A DNA stretch of 64,000 nt from Prorocentrum cordatum (Eukaryota; Sar; Dinophyceae; Prorocentrales; Prorocentraceae), in NCBI GenBank assembly GCA_963575745.1, contig CAUYUJ010019094.1, positions 86,967 through 150,966 of the forward strand. The letters run 5' to 3'. Under the pieces are notes generated by a model. That model made no database searches. It was not told the origin of the DNA and saw only the letters and a list, made by a program, of their open reading frames with translations. Positions 21,223 through 33,200 of this stretch are shown here, piece by piece. How positions within the stretch are numbered: position 1 is the first letter of the stretch; the number at the start of each line of letters is the position of its first letter. Both the position numbers and the translations under genes were made by a program.

Positions 21223-24200
21223 TTAGCGCGGGGCACCAGGTGGAGCGCCGCGGAACGATGACAGCATAGCTTGGATGGTGAGTGACGGCACGGCACCATC
21301 GGGCGAGGCCGTGAGCAGCTCGGCAAAGGCTCGCCCAGCGCTGTGAAGGCGCTGGAGTAGAGGGCCTTGGCGAGCTTGGGCGGCGGCGAGGTCCGCGGCG
21401 AGAGCAACGCACCTCTGCTGGAGAGCAGCCATAGCCTGGGACAGCTCGGTTTCGCGGTCGGTGAGGGGTGGCTGCTCAGTGCCAGCGGCCGAGAGCCTCG
21501 AGACAGAGGCGAGGTCCTCGGTACGCCTGTCCAAATGGTGGACTAGCGTAGTGCGGCACCCTGTACGCTGTCGTCCGTCACCCTTGAAGGGTGACTGGAG
21601 GGGCACACGCGACCCCAGGGCTGGAGCCGCTAGGGCCACGCCCCGAGAGGTCGGGAGAGCCGCTTCCTCTCGCTCAGCAACGATGGAAGCGTGGACGGGG
21701 CACGAGGGCCTGTCTGGTTTAGTGCCCTGCGGGGGGGCTGAAGCCGCCCCCGCGGGCTGCCGCCGGTGGGGGGGCGGAGTGGTTTGCGCGGTGGGACCAA
21801 TCATGATGCCGTGCAAGGGCTCTGAGGTCGGTCGCGTAGAAGGTTGGCGTCTCGGTAGGGCGGCATGGTCGGCAGCGTGGGGTATCGGCGGTGCGTCCTC
21901 TATGCCACTCAGTCCGCGGGGGTCACCCAGGTCGTGGTCGGCGTCTTGGCGGTGGCCGATATCATCGTATGTGGGCGATGTCGCTCTCGGGGACGGAGTC
22001 GCAGTAGGGATCGAGAGGTTGCCCGACGGGGCAGGGTTTTCGCTGGCTGGTCCGTCGTCCAAAGCGTCCGATCCCCCACCGAAGCTGAACAGGTCATCCT
22101 CCTGTTCGTCAGCGTCTTGAAAGTGAGCGGCGTTGTCATGTGGGTGCGCTGCCGCTCTCAATGGCGGAGTCGAGGGCGCCGTGCGGGTGCCCGACGGGGC
22201 AGGGTTGGCGCTGGCTGGCCCGTCGCCCAGGAAGTCAAGGCCCCCACCAAAGCCGAACGGGTCGTCCTCCTGTTCGTCGAATATCGCCCGTTGGGCCTCG
22301 GCCCAGAGCTCGTCCGGGTTCTGTGGGATGTCTGGTCCAGCCGCGGGTGGTGCCTGGTCAGACAGCAGGGGATTTGGTTCCATTTTGTTGAGTTCCGCAG
22401 CTGTGAACCCAGCCCTGCGGTGTGGGAGGGGGAGTGTACGGTGTCTACGCTCGTAGATGGCGACAGCGACTCCATGAAGCACGGTCGCTTGGCGATGTCG
22501 TGTTTTGGCAGCTTCGACAATGTCGTCTGGAAGGTTATGAGTACGTGCCGCCGTTGTGGCGAGGGCGTCAGCCTGACGATTGAACTCCTCCGCGATGGGC
22601 CCGATGAGCCCGAGGTCGATGCCCATGTCGCCCAGGTGGCTTGCGATTTTCTCGACGCGGAACATGTTGGGCTTGGCCATGACGCATCGGTGGATCTTTT
22701 CCCAGAGCTCCACGTGCGTGCCCTGCGGTGGTGAGTGTCCGTCGATGATACTTTGGAACCCATCGACCACCGCCTGGTTGTCCACGAAAACGTGTACGGG
22801 CCGTTCAGCACATGCCGTGAGGTGGACAATGGCGAGGGTCTCCGCAAGCTGTGCGTTCTGCGTAATGCCGTGAACGCGTGCACTGTAGTTCATGCGGTGG
22901 TCGATGCCGTAGTAGACGCCGTAGCCCGCTCGTGCTAGCAATGGGATGGCTTGGTTGGTGCATGCACCGTCCGTGGCAGCGTAGACCCATGTCCAACCAG
23001 TGTCGTGGTCAAGGTAGGTGGTGTAGGAGTCCTGGGCTGAAGCCGCAGGATCTCCCTCAGGTGGGGGCCGCGGTATGGGCTGAGGTAGCGGGTCCCTCGC
23101 GAGGTCGGCCTGCAGGTCGAGGAGGGCTGGGTCTTCATCGAAGAGCCCGCAGTGTCTTGTGTGCGGCGGAAGACGGGCCCACTGCTCGTCACTGATGAGG
23201 GTGGTGAGAGGGAATCTTTCTCGGGCCCAGCACTTGCAGTCGCGGACAGTGTGCTCCTGAGTTTCCTCTTCCTCGTCGCAGTATCGGCAGATGGGGCTGG
23301 GGTCAGCAGACGTGTTTGATCGGGATCGTCGCTGTTGGGTGTGGTCCCCGCCCGACAGGTAGTTCAGGAGGAGCGCCAGCTGCCAGGCATTGCATTTGGC
23401 TGCTCCTTTCGTTCGGGCGAGCCACGTGCTGGCGAAGAGGTCGAGGCCCTGTCTGACAGAGGCAAGGTGTCCAAGGTCATGACGCCGTGGCTTGATCTTT
23501 CTCAGAAAGGCTCTGCGTTGTGAGGCTCGCAGCATGTGAAGGAAGGCGTTTTGGGGTAAGTTCAGCCAACTGATCTGACAGCCCCAGTCGTCGTACATGA
23601 TGCCAAATGTGGGCCAGGTCCAACGGAGCTGCTGAAGCGTCTGGACAAGTCGTCCGACAGGTCCTCCCCCAAATAGGGTCTGAACGTGGTGTTGGAGATC
23701 CCTGACGAGACCGCAGAGAGTAGCGTCGCGGTTAACCTGTCGCCGCAGACACAGGAAAACTTCACGCTGCGTAATGGCGTCAATCTCCAGGGCGTGTCCT
23801 GGGACGCACACGGCCATGAGAGTCCAAAACTCGACCCACCTGTTTCCCTTGGGGCGGATAGCCGCCTTAAGGGCATGGTTGTAGGCAGTTTTGACGGGGC
23901 CTGATGGGGCTTGAATGTCGGTGCCCGTGGTACAGACGCTGGCAGCAAGGGAACGGGCGTGCCGCGCCTTAATAAGCATCGGTGATGGGAGCTTGCCAAT
24001 GCGCGGCAGGCGACTAGTCGCCCTGCGAACACGGGCGTCAGCGGTGGCCGTGAGGTTAAGCGCGGCTGGAGCCGGCGCTGCCTCGGCGTTGATGTAACTC
24101 CCGACGAGCTTGAAGGAGTCGACCACGCGTAAGGGCCGTTCCGCCAGAGTGAGCTGGGTAACGGCGGTGTGAAGCTCGTCGGTGAGCGCCCACCCCGCCA

Positions 24201-27200
24201 CTTTGCCAGGGTGAATGCGTTGACCTGAAAATCGATCAAACTTGGCGGTTTCATCAAGAGATTTCTGCAACTCAGGCGCGGTGTGAGTAGTGGAGTTGCT
24301 GTCGTCAACAAAGGTAGTGCTGAGTGATCGCGGAACGTATCGATGCTGTCTCTTGGTCCACACACACATGAGCAGCTTAATGTCGTCCAGGGACCAAGAG
24401 CTTCCCTGGAGGTGACCGTTTGTCCTGGCCAGTTCCTTAGAGTACGCACCGTTCATGCGGATGTAGCGTTTGTGGCGACTGTAGAAGTTTCTGCGGACAG
24501 TAACGATGTCTTGGGGGCACCCCGCGTGAAGCGCAAGGTTAAGGCAGATGTCCGTGATGAGGTAGTCGAAACACTTCTGTCGGTCCAGGGCAGCCCCAGC
24601 TAAGGGAAGGAGTAAGGCCCTGGCGTGTTCGATGCGCAGGGCAAGAGAGGTGCTGACGTCCCCAATGGTAGCTTTGGGGACAGCGCCAAAACTCGTGGCG
24701 TGGGTCCATCCTTTCCGCCAGTCCGTGAGGCTGCGGTAAGCTGGCGCTTCCCACGCATACATCCAAACGGAAAGCACCGAGAGAAGTCGTTGGTCCGTTG
24801 GGAGTTCGCCTCGGCCTTTTCGGAGGCACGGGTTTGGCACATGAAGGAGGGGTTCTGGGATGGTGCCAGTGCGTTGCATAGCGCGTAAGACGCTGGCGAA
24901 GAGGCGAAGAATGTCGTCGGGTAACTCCTTAGCCTCCTTAGTAGTCCAGCCGTCCAGTCCCCCCGCACGGCGCGGTGAACGGGTGCGAATAAAGTGGATG
25001 AGTTGGTCGTCGGTGAGGTGGAAAGGGGTAGCTGGTGATGGCGTAGGCAGCTCTTGTCGGTACTCGTCGTAGAAGTCAGCCCACGTCGGCATGGCTTCGG
25101 CGTCATGTCCTGCACGGGCACGGTACCTGCCCAAGATGGGCTCCCAGGTGTCGACCATGAGCTTAAGCATGTCTTTGGTGTTAGCAACAATGGCGTTGGC
25201 AGGGAGAATGTCGGGGACTTGCGCAGGTGGTGGTTCACGAGTGTGGTCTTCGTCGTTGTCCGTGTCGGGCGAACTACCGTCGCTGGGGCTGAAGCCGCCA
25301 GCTTCGGTGTCAGCGTCGCTGTCGTCCGTGCTAGCTTTGTCAGGTTTAAAGGCGTTGGTGTCGCAGTGGAGTTGCGTATCGTCAGGTGTGGTAGGCGTGC
25401 GGAGATACGCCGTGGGCGAGCTGTCAGCAGCCCGTGCGTATATGGCCGCCTTTCGCCCGCTTGGCTCGCGGACGCCCTCAGCCCATATCTTGATGCGTTC
25501 AGCTTTGGCACGGTTCGCACGTCGCGCCAGCTCTAAGTCGAGGTGTTGGATCAAAACGTCAAGGTGCTCTCCGTGAGGTGCTGGCTCGTCGGGGGTCCAG
25601 GCCTCGGGGAAGTCAAGGAGAACCGTGGGGCGCAGCTTGTGACATAGGAGGCGGGCCGCGGTCCACGTGCAGTCGATGCGCTGCGCAAGGTACGGCGGGA
25701 TGGCACGGCAATCTAAATGATGGTGCTGTCCGATGAAGCGAAGCTCACAGAGTTGCCGATGGAGCTTGCGCAGTCGGTTCATGTGTATCGTGGAAGCTCC
25801 GTAGGTGGGGAAGGCGCGGGGGACAACTGGTCGCTCTTCGAACATGGGCGTGAGCCCGTGCATGGTGGGGGGCTTCTTTTTTGGGTGGTCGGGCGGTGGA
25901 GGTGGCAGGTCGCGCAGACGGGTGAGATGGTACTCATGACTGGCCTCGTTAGCCAGGGCGAACATGCGTTCCACGTCGTCGCGTGTGTCGGCCTGTTCCA
26001 TGCGGTCCTGATATCGCCCAGCGATGAGGGTCCCTAGTGCCTGCAGTTCGTGACCCTCATGAGCTCCATCGTTGGGAGGGTAGGGCGTGGGGGCAAGAAG
26101 ACGTCGGGCCGTATGGTCGAGGCGACTGAGGTCAAGCGTGACCTGCAGGCCAACATGAGACTTCGCTGGCAAGTCGCGTAGATAGCAGAAGTCGGTGACA
26201 AGGGATCGCGCCGCTTGGTTGGCAATGATATAATCGATGCGCGAAGTGCGGGGGCACTTGGTGACGCGGTCCCAGTCAGGGATATTGCCGTATGTGTGCA
26301 TGGTGTGGTCTGGTGTGCCCTCAGCGACGTTGAACCATCCGTGCTGCAACATGTGCAGAAGGTGTGGATTGTCATCGATGTTCGTATTGGCGTCCATGCA
26401 GATGAAATAGGGGGCTGAGCCGACCCTAGCGGCGGCGCAGTCAGCGAGCCGAAAAAGATCTGTGCTGTCTCCTCCAGCAATCCCGTAGAGGCTCGCTATG
26501 TAGATCCCCGCGGGCCCGTGGTTGTTTCGTCGCCGCCTGCGGCGGTGCTGAGTGCAGAGCGGGAGAAAGGCCTCGTGCCATCTTTTCTTGGCCTTGAGGG
26601 CGACGATACAGGGCGCAGTGTCGTCGACAGTGGAGTCGACAATGGCATCCTTAGAGAGGATGGCGACCCCTCCCGAGGCGCCAGTGTTGCCCACGACGGT
26701 GTGGTCTGTGCCGCCGTGGGCAGCTCTGCGCTGGGCTCGCGCCAGATCCAGGTCAGGTCCAAGACTGGCGTGGTATCCCCCGTGGTGTGGATTGGCGGCG
26801 CTGGTAGCGATGGCTTGTCTGGTCGGCTTGGCATGTCGGGTCTCCTGCAGTGCTATGACTGCGGCGTTGTGGTCGACACCAAGAGCGGTGATGGTTGGCC
26901 AATTCGCTGAGAGACTGGTGATGTTTAGGCTGACGAGGTGTATGGAGCGACCTGGCCCGTCTCCATCGGTGGAGCTGGGGTTTGCACGCCCCGCACGGTG
27001 TAGGTCAGCCTGACCCTCGCCCAGGTAGAAGGCTTGGCCACAGTAGGAGCTCATGGCGTTCCTATGGATTAGCTTGACCGGGGCTGAAGCCGCCGTCAGG
27101 CCAGAAGTATAGGCGGGACATGGTCGGCACTGCGCCAGGGGGGGTTCATAAACGTCAGTAAAACTGTCTCGAAAAATCCTCCTCACTCCTGTACCATAGG

Positions 27201-30200
27201 GGACGAGGGGAGGAGAGGTGAGACGGCAGCAGAGGGAGAGGGAGGCGACTCCTCGATCCGTCCTGCCGAACACAAAAGCAAAAGCGAACCAGCGGCGGCG
27301 GCTAGGCGCGGCAGCGGCACAACGCACGCGCATATACTGCGCACGCGACACCGCTGGTCCGTCCTGCGGTGGCGCGCCCGCCCCGTCAGTATCTTGATGA
27401 GCAGCATCTGGTGGAACAGCTCGAGCAGCACGGTCGGAGGCCTGGCGCTGGGCCTCGTCCATGCCCGCTGCCGTGAGGCCCACGTTGCGGACAGGGCTGA
27501 TTCCCCGCGGGGCCGCCGCTGCCGCGGCAGCGGCTGAGGTGGCGGGGGCTCCGCCCCGACTCTGAGGTGAGAGCGGTGAGCCACCGCCGAAACCCGCCGC
27601 AAGGTTCTTGACACGATACTTGTTCTTGAACGGGTCGAAGGTTGGCGCCTCGTCGATGGGGACGATCACGCGGGTGGGCAGCGGCGGCTCGTGGTCCGTG
27701 GACGGCGTCGGCTCGAGGTCGACCTGGCCAGGTTCGATGACGCTGGCACCGAAGCGTGGCACCACTTCGGGGGCTCGGCCATCAGCCTGAGTCTCGCGAG
27801 GCGGCGAGCTCGTGGAGCTCCCTGGGGCCTTGCGTGAGCTGTGGCGGCTGCAGGACCTGCTGCGCGGGACGCGCCCGCCCGTGTGGCGGTCGCGTGGCGA
27901 GGTCGCCTGGGCATTAGCGCGCTCGGAATCCGCCCTGCTCGGGGATCGGATCGGCGCCGCGCAGGGTGATGGGCTGGGCTGGCGAGAGGCGCTTGTGCCG
28001 CCCTCCGCCGTGGCTGTGGCCTGGTCAGGGTCGACAGCGTCGGGGCGGGGGCTGACGTGGTGGGCGCTTCCCTCGCTGTGCCGCGGGGAGGCGCTGTGAT
28101 GCGCCTGGATGTACGTGAGGACGAGCGGGGCAAGCGGCTGCCTCTCCCGCTCAGGTGGGGCAGGTTTTGCCTGGGCAGGGCGCAGCGCTGCAGCCACGTT
28201 TGGCGGGGGCGTGTGCTGGCGCGGTTGCCAAGCACGCACGTTCGCATCACGCCATCCTTCGGGGCGCCCAGTCCTGCCACGGTTTGTTGCAGCCCCCTGG
28301 GCTGAAGCCGCAGGGGTTATCACTGCGGGCTGGTTGCTGGAGGTGCCATCATGTCGGCCTGAGTAATGGCCCCAGGCGCGCGTGGACCCTGGCACGGGCG
28401 AGGTGGCCCTTGGGAGGGCCTGCACGGGTGCACGCGGGTAGCCGATGACCGCTGGGTGTACCCTGGCGTGGGGGGCGTGGCCGTAGCTGGAGGCGGCTGC
28501 TCCAGCAGCCGCGGGCCTGGCACCTATGGGGCCACGGTAGTAGGCGGCAACCCCGCCGTAGGCCGTGTTGCCGCCTGTCGGGACTCGCGCGGGAGAGCGG
28601 TAGCGTGGCGTGCCCGGCTGTCCTGCGTCGCGTTGGTCGCGCTGCTGAATGCGCTGCTGGTGCTGTTGATGTCGCTGCCAGTCGGCTCTCGAGAGGGGGC
28701 GGGTGTCGGGGAGGATGGTGGGCACGTCGGGCCGCTGCCAGCCCCGATAGACGTGCTCGAAGGCGTGGTCAGGGTAGGTCCCCCCTACGGGTGAGTATCG
28801 CCGCACATGCTCCATGTAGTCGATGTTCTGCGGCTCGGAGATCGCCGTGATGTTGACAGCTCGCTGGTGCGCTGGTCCATAGAGGCAGAAACTACCACGG
28901 TTGCTGCGGTCGTGGTTTAGCTCGGCTTCGGTCGTGGCACGGCTCACCATGGCGTCGCAGAGTCGCATGTCGTAGTCGAGGGCTTGAGGCCCAGGACCAC
29001 CCTCGGCGTCCCAGTACAGTACCACATCTCGCCAGCGGGTGCGGGTAGTGTGGATGCGCTCGGCGATCGACTCGCAGACGGTCCTGACCGTGACACGGTC
29101 CCTGTACATGTTGGTGATGGCTAGGGAGTAGGGTCGGCGGACCGTCTTGTTGAAGGTGAATTCCTCCTTGAGGGCCTGGTGGGGGCCGAAGAGCACGTAG
29201 CCTTCCCTCCAAAGAGGTTGGTCGGGGAAAGGTTCTTCGGGCATCCCCGTTCCTGTGAACCCAGGTGGCCGCCTTGTGCCGTCAGGCAGTCCCTGCCTGG
29301 GGACGCGCCGCGGCTTCGGTGGGAAGTACCATTGACCCTGGTAACCTGCTTGCCCTGGTTGTGGAGGTTCCCCCCCGGGGCCTGAAGGCGCTCGGGGGGG
29401 TTCCTTAAGGTCGTGGAGGGCTGGCGCGTTGCCGAATTGGCGGGCAAGGATGTGCGGCGGCATCCCTGTGGCACGGACGTCGAGCAGGCTGTGTGGACTG
29501 GGGGGATGGGGGCACCTGCTGGACAGGCAGCATGTGTCGGAGTCCCTGTTGTTGGTGCTGTATGCACACGTCCAACTGTTGCAAGAGTAGTCCGTGGACC
29601 AGTCCATAAGTGTACGCAGTCCGCTGCGGGCGCAGTCTGGGCACGTTGGTTGGCCCGAGGTGCCGAGCTGCGTGTTGCGGCGAGCCGCACAGTACTGACA
29701 GCATTGGAATCGACACTGTAGGCAAGACCAGCGTCCTGGTAGAGGCGGGAGCGCATGCTCGTTTGTGCCTGGGTCGTCTGGGTGGGGTCGCGGGCGATCC
29801 CACAAGGGCCAGACGTCAGCAAACCAGGATTGGCCTGTAGTGCGGACAACCTCGGCGGGGAGGCGAGCGTCCTCGGCGTGGCACTTGATCCACTGGGGCC
29901 CCATGTCCGCTGGTACCATGACGGTGCGCCAGGTGTCGTCCGCTTTGACGTGGACTTGGGTCGGTGCCCAGAGCTTAGTAGTGGTGTCGCCGTGGTCGTG
30001 GTGGAGGATGACCCAGCCGTCCCGCCCCGCCACCGCAGGGTCTATAACGCGGTGGCCCATGACTGTCGTCCCCCACGGTAAGTAGGCGCCGTCGTGGTGA
30101 TCACCAGGGTCAAGCCAGACCTCGATGCCAGGGGCATTGACACGGGTCCGCACATCACGGACGTGGTAGGCGAGGACGTGGTAGGCAGTCGGCTCCTCTT

Positions 30201-33200
30201 CCGTCTCAATGTGCTCCCACGTCTCGATGCCACTGTTGTCTGAGGTGGAATTTCCGCCACTCTGTCGTGACGAGCGAGAGGCAGATCGCCGTGGGCGGGC
30301 ACGGCCTCGGGCGAGGGCGGCGGCCGCGCTGATGAGGGAAGGCGTACGGCGTTCGTCGGCTCCTGATGACGTCGATGAGCGGTCTGGACTGTGCGCCAGG
30401 GCTGTGCCTGACTTGTAAGTGCGTGGTGGGCCAGACGCGGCCCCAGGGCTGGAGCCGCTGGGGCGCGACCCGCGTGCGTCAGGATGCCCCCGCACGGGGA
30501 CAGCTTGCAAGCCAGTGTACACCAGGTCGATGAGTGGTTTCGGGTCCAGCTGGAGCATGTGAAGCGAGACGCGTGGGCGGGGCTGGTTAGGGTCGTCCCT
30601 GGTGGCTGCTTCAGTGTCGTAGTGCTGTTTGGCCCATACTCGCGCTGCCTCTGGCGAGTATAGTGCCTGCGGCGGTGGCCACGCTGCCGCGATGGCTGGT
30701 CTGCGCCTGGTGCTAGCTTCCTGGTCGTGAGCTTCAGCCGCCTCACGGAGATCTGGATGATCGTAGCCAGCGATGTGAAGGGCGTGCGCGCAGTCGCCCA
30801 TGCCATAGGCGTGTGGTAGGGCACGGCACCTGGAAGCAGCTTCTGTGGGGGCGCACCAGTCCATGCGGATGAGGAGGCTCAGGACCCGAGGGTAAATGAG
30901 GCGCGCTCCGTGGGCCTCCCCTTTCACGAAGTTGTGCCTGTTTTCCCCGCGCGGTGGTTGGGTGGCCTCGCACATCCAGAGTGCGATGGGTCCCCACGCG
31001 AGGGTGTCGTCTTCGAGACTGTAGGGCGGGTGGGGCGGCATTGCGTACCACGCGGCCAGCGAAGGGTGCACGCTCACGTACGTGCGGCCAACGTTGGTGC
31101 CAGTTCGGCCCTTCGCTTCACGGCGGGGACCTGGCAAGAGGTGCCCTCCGCTGGCAGCAAGACGGGCCGCAAGGTCGCCGCGGGTCCCATGCCAGAAGAC
31201 AGTGGGCGCGTCGGTGGTGGGTTGGCGGAGGTCCCACGTGAGGTATGGGAAGATTGTCTCGCCTGAGTTCCCGCCCGAGTCTTCCAGCACCCAAGTGAGG
31301 CGGTTCGGGGGCCTCTGCATGATGTCCGTCCACGGCCCCAGCGCTTGGAGTGTTGGATCATGGGTAAATCGAGGATGGTCGTGGAGTCGCAGAGCGTCTT
31401 TGATGTCCTCTGTAGACACGCCACTGTTACCAAGCGCAAAGCCGTTTTGATACAGGGCGTTAAGTATGCTCTTCGGCGGCACGGGGACCGCTGGGTCGCG
31501 CTGGATAGTGTTGCGTAAGTTGCGTGTCGGTGGCTTGAGGGCTGTGTAAGGCATACCAGGGCCTGAAGGCGCCTGGGGCCTGTCGGGTGATGCATAGCGT
31601 GCTCGCCGTCGTGGTGGTTGGGTGTCCGCGTCGGGAGAGGAACCACGAGCATCAGCATGTCGGAAGATGGACCACGGGCTATCGTGGGTGCACTCACGTG
31701 TTTCCCTTGCCTCGGTGTCGCTGCCGTGTGCTGTGGCATCCTCGTTAGTCGGTAGGTTACCGTATGCCGCGCCGCTTTTGGAGCCGTCTCGCGGAGACGG
31801 GCTGGTCGATCTTGGTGTGACAGACGAGGCTCGCGATACGGCGGCAGTGACTTCGACGATGGCGGCGGTGGTGGCGGTAGTGACATCGGCGACTGCGGCG
31901 GCAACTGCTGCGGCGTAGTGTTCCTGCAGCAGCGGATGTCGGAGTGCGTGCACGTGCTGGTCGTCGTGTTCGTCGGCGAGCGTGCACGGCATTGTGTATG
32001 TGGCCTCATCACGCGGCCTCCTGCTCGGTTGGCAACAGCGGAGGCACCACTGGGCTGTGGATGAGTCCAGGGCCCGCGCACAGATGCGGGCTCCTACGTG
32101 TCCGACGGCTCCTTGAGCAAGAAGTTTGGCACTGACGAGTAGAAGACCACACACGACTCCACCCGTGGCAATAGCCCCGAGCTTGCCGCTGGCCCATTTC
32201 AGGACACCCCCGAGGCCGACCCCGACTGCGCTGGCTCCGCCCGAGACGCTATCTCTGAGTTTGACGCTGGTCCATTTGAGAGTGGCCCACAATGCGGACG
32301 TGACGTTGTATGTCGTTGTGCGTCGGGATGTGGTGGGCACAGATGGGCCTGGTGCCGTCGCTTTGCGTCGTCGTCGTTGTCGGTAGCTGGGGTCTCGGCT
32401 CGGTGTCGGCAAGTACCCATCGATCTGGTCCTTGTACGGCATTGCTATCACGATGGCGTACGTGGCCACAAAGAGGCAGATGAGGCAGCCACAATGTCGT
32501 GATGCCGCTGCGCTGTGCTGGGGCTCGTGGGAACCGCTGGCATCTGGGTACTCATCATCGATGGGGTCGTTGTCGATGTCGGCCTGCCAGTGGTCAATGA
32601 CACTGGGGTTGGAGTCAGTCACGTTGACACGGTATACAGAGGTGTAGGGCGTGGTGCTGCCACCTGCGGTCTGGGGATGTCCAGGTCCAGCCAGTGCTGC
32701 AGCGGGGCTGAAGCCGCCACTGCACGGACTGGCATGAGCTGGCGATGCAGTGGTATGGCTTGTCGCGTCGGCGGCAGTGACGCCTTCAGCGTCGTTGAGC
32801 TGTGCGCAGGGGTCGGCCTGGGCCGAGTTGTTGGGCGGACTGCTGTGCGACGAGGTGTGCCCTAAGTGGGGTTCACTGTCGCGGTCACGCTGGGCCGTGT
32901 CGCCTGGTGGTGTTGTGCCGTCGCGATCCTGGGTTTCCATGTCGTCCTGGCTATCGTCCACGTGGACCGAGCCCAGGGATATGTTGCTGATATCGTCCGA
33001 CGCGTGGAATGAGTCCAGGGGTGTGTCGCTGATGTCGCTGGCCGCGATGTGCTGAGGCAGCCATGGTACGGGGTCGTCTGCGGCCTGATCACCCGTGGCG
33101 TGCTGGGCGAGGCCAGCTGGCGGTGGTGGGTTAAGCGGTTCCATCGGTGCCGCGGCGAGCTCTGCCTCCACAAGCGGCTGCATGTCTGTCGGGTGGTGCA

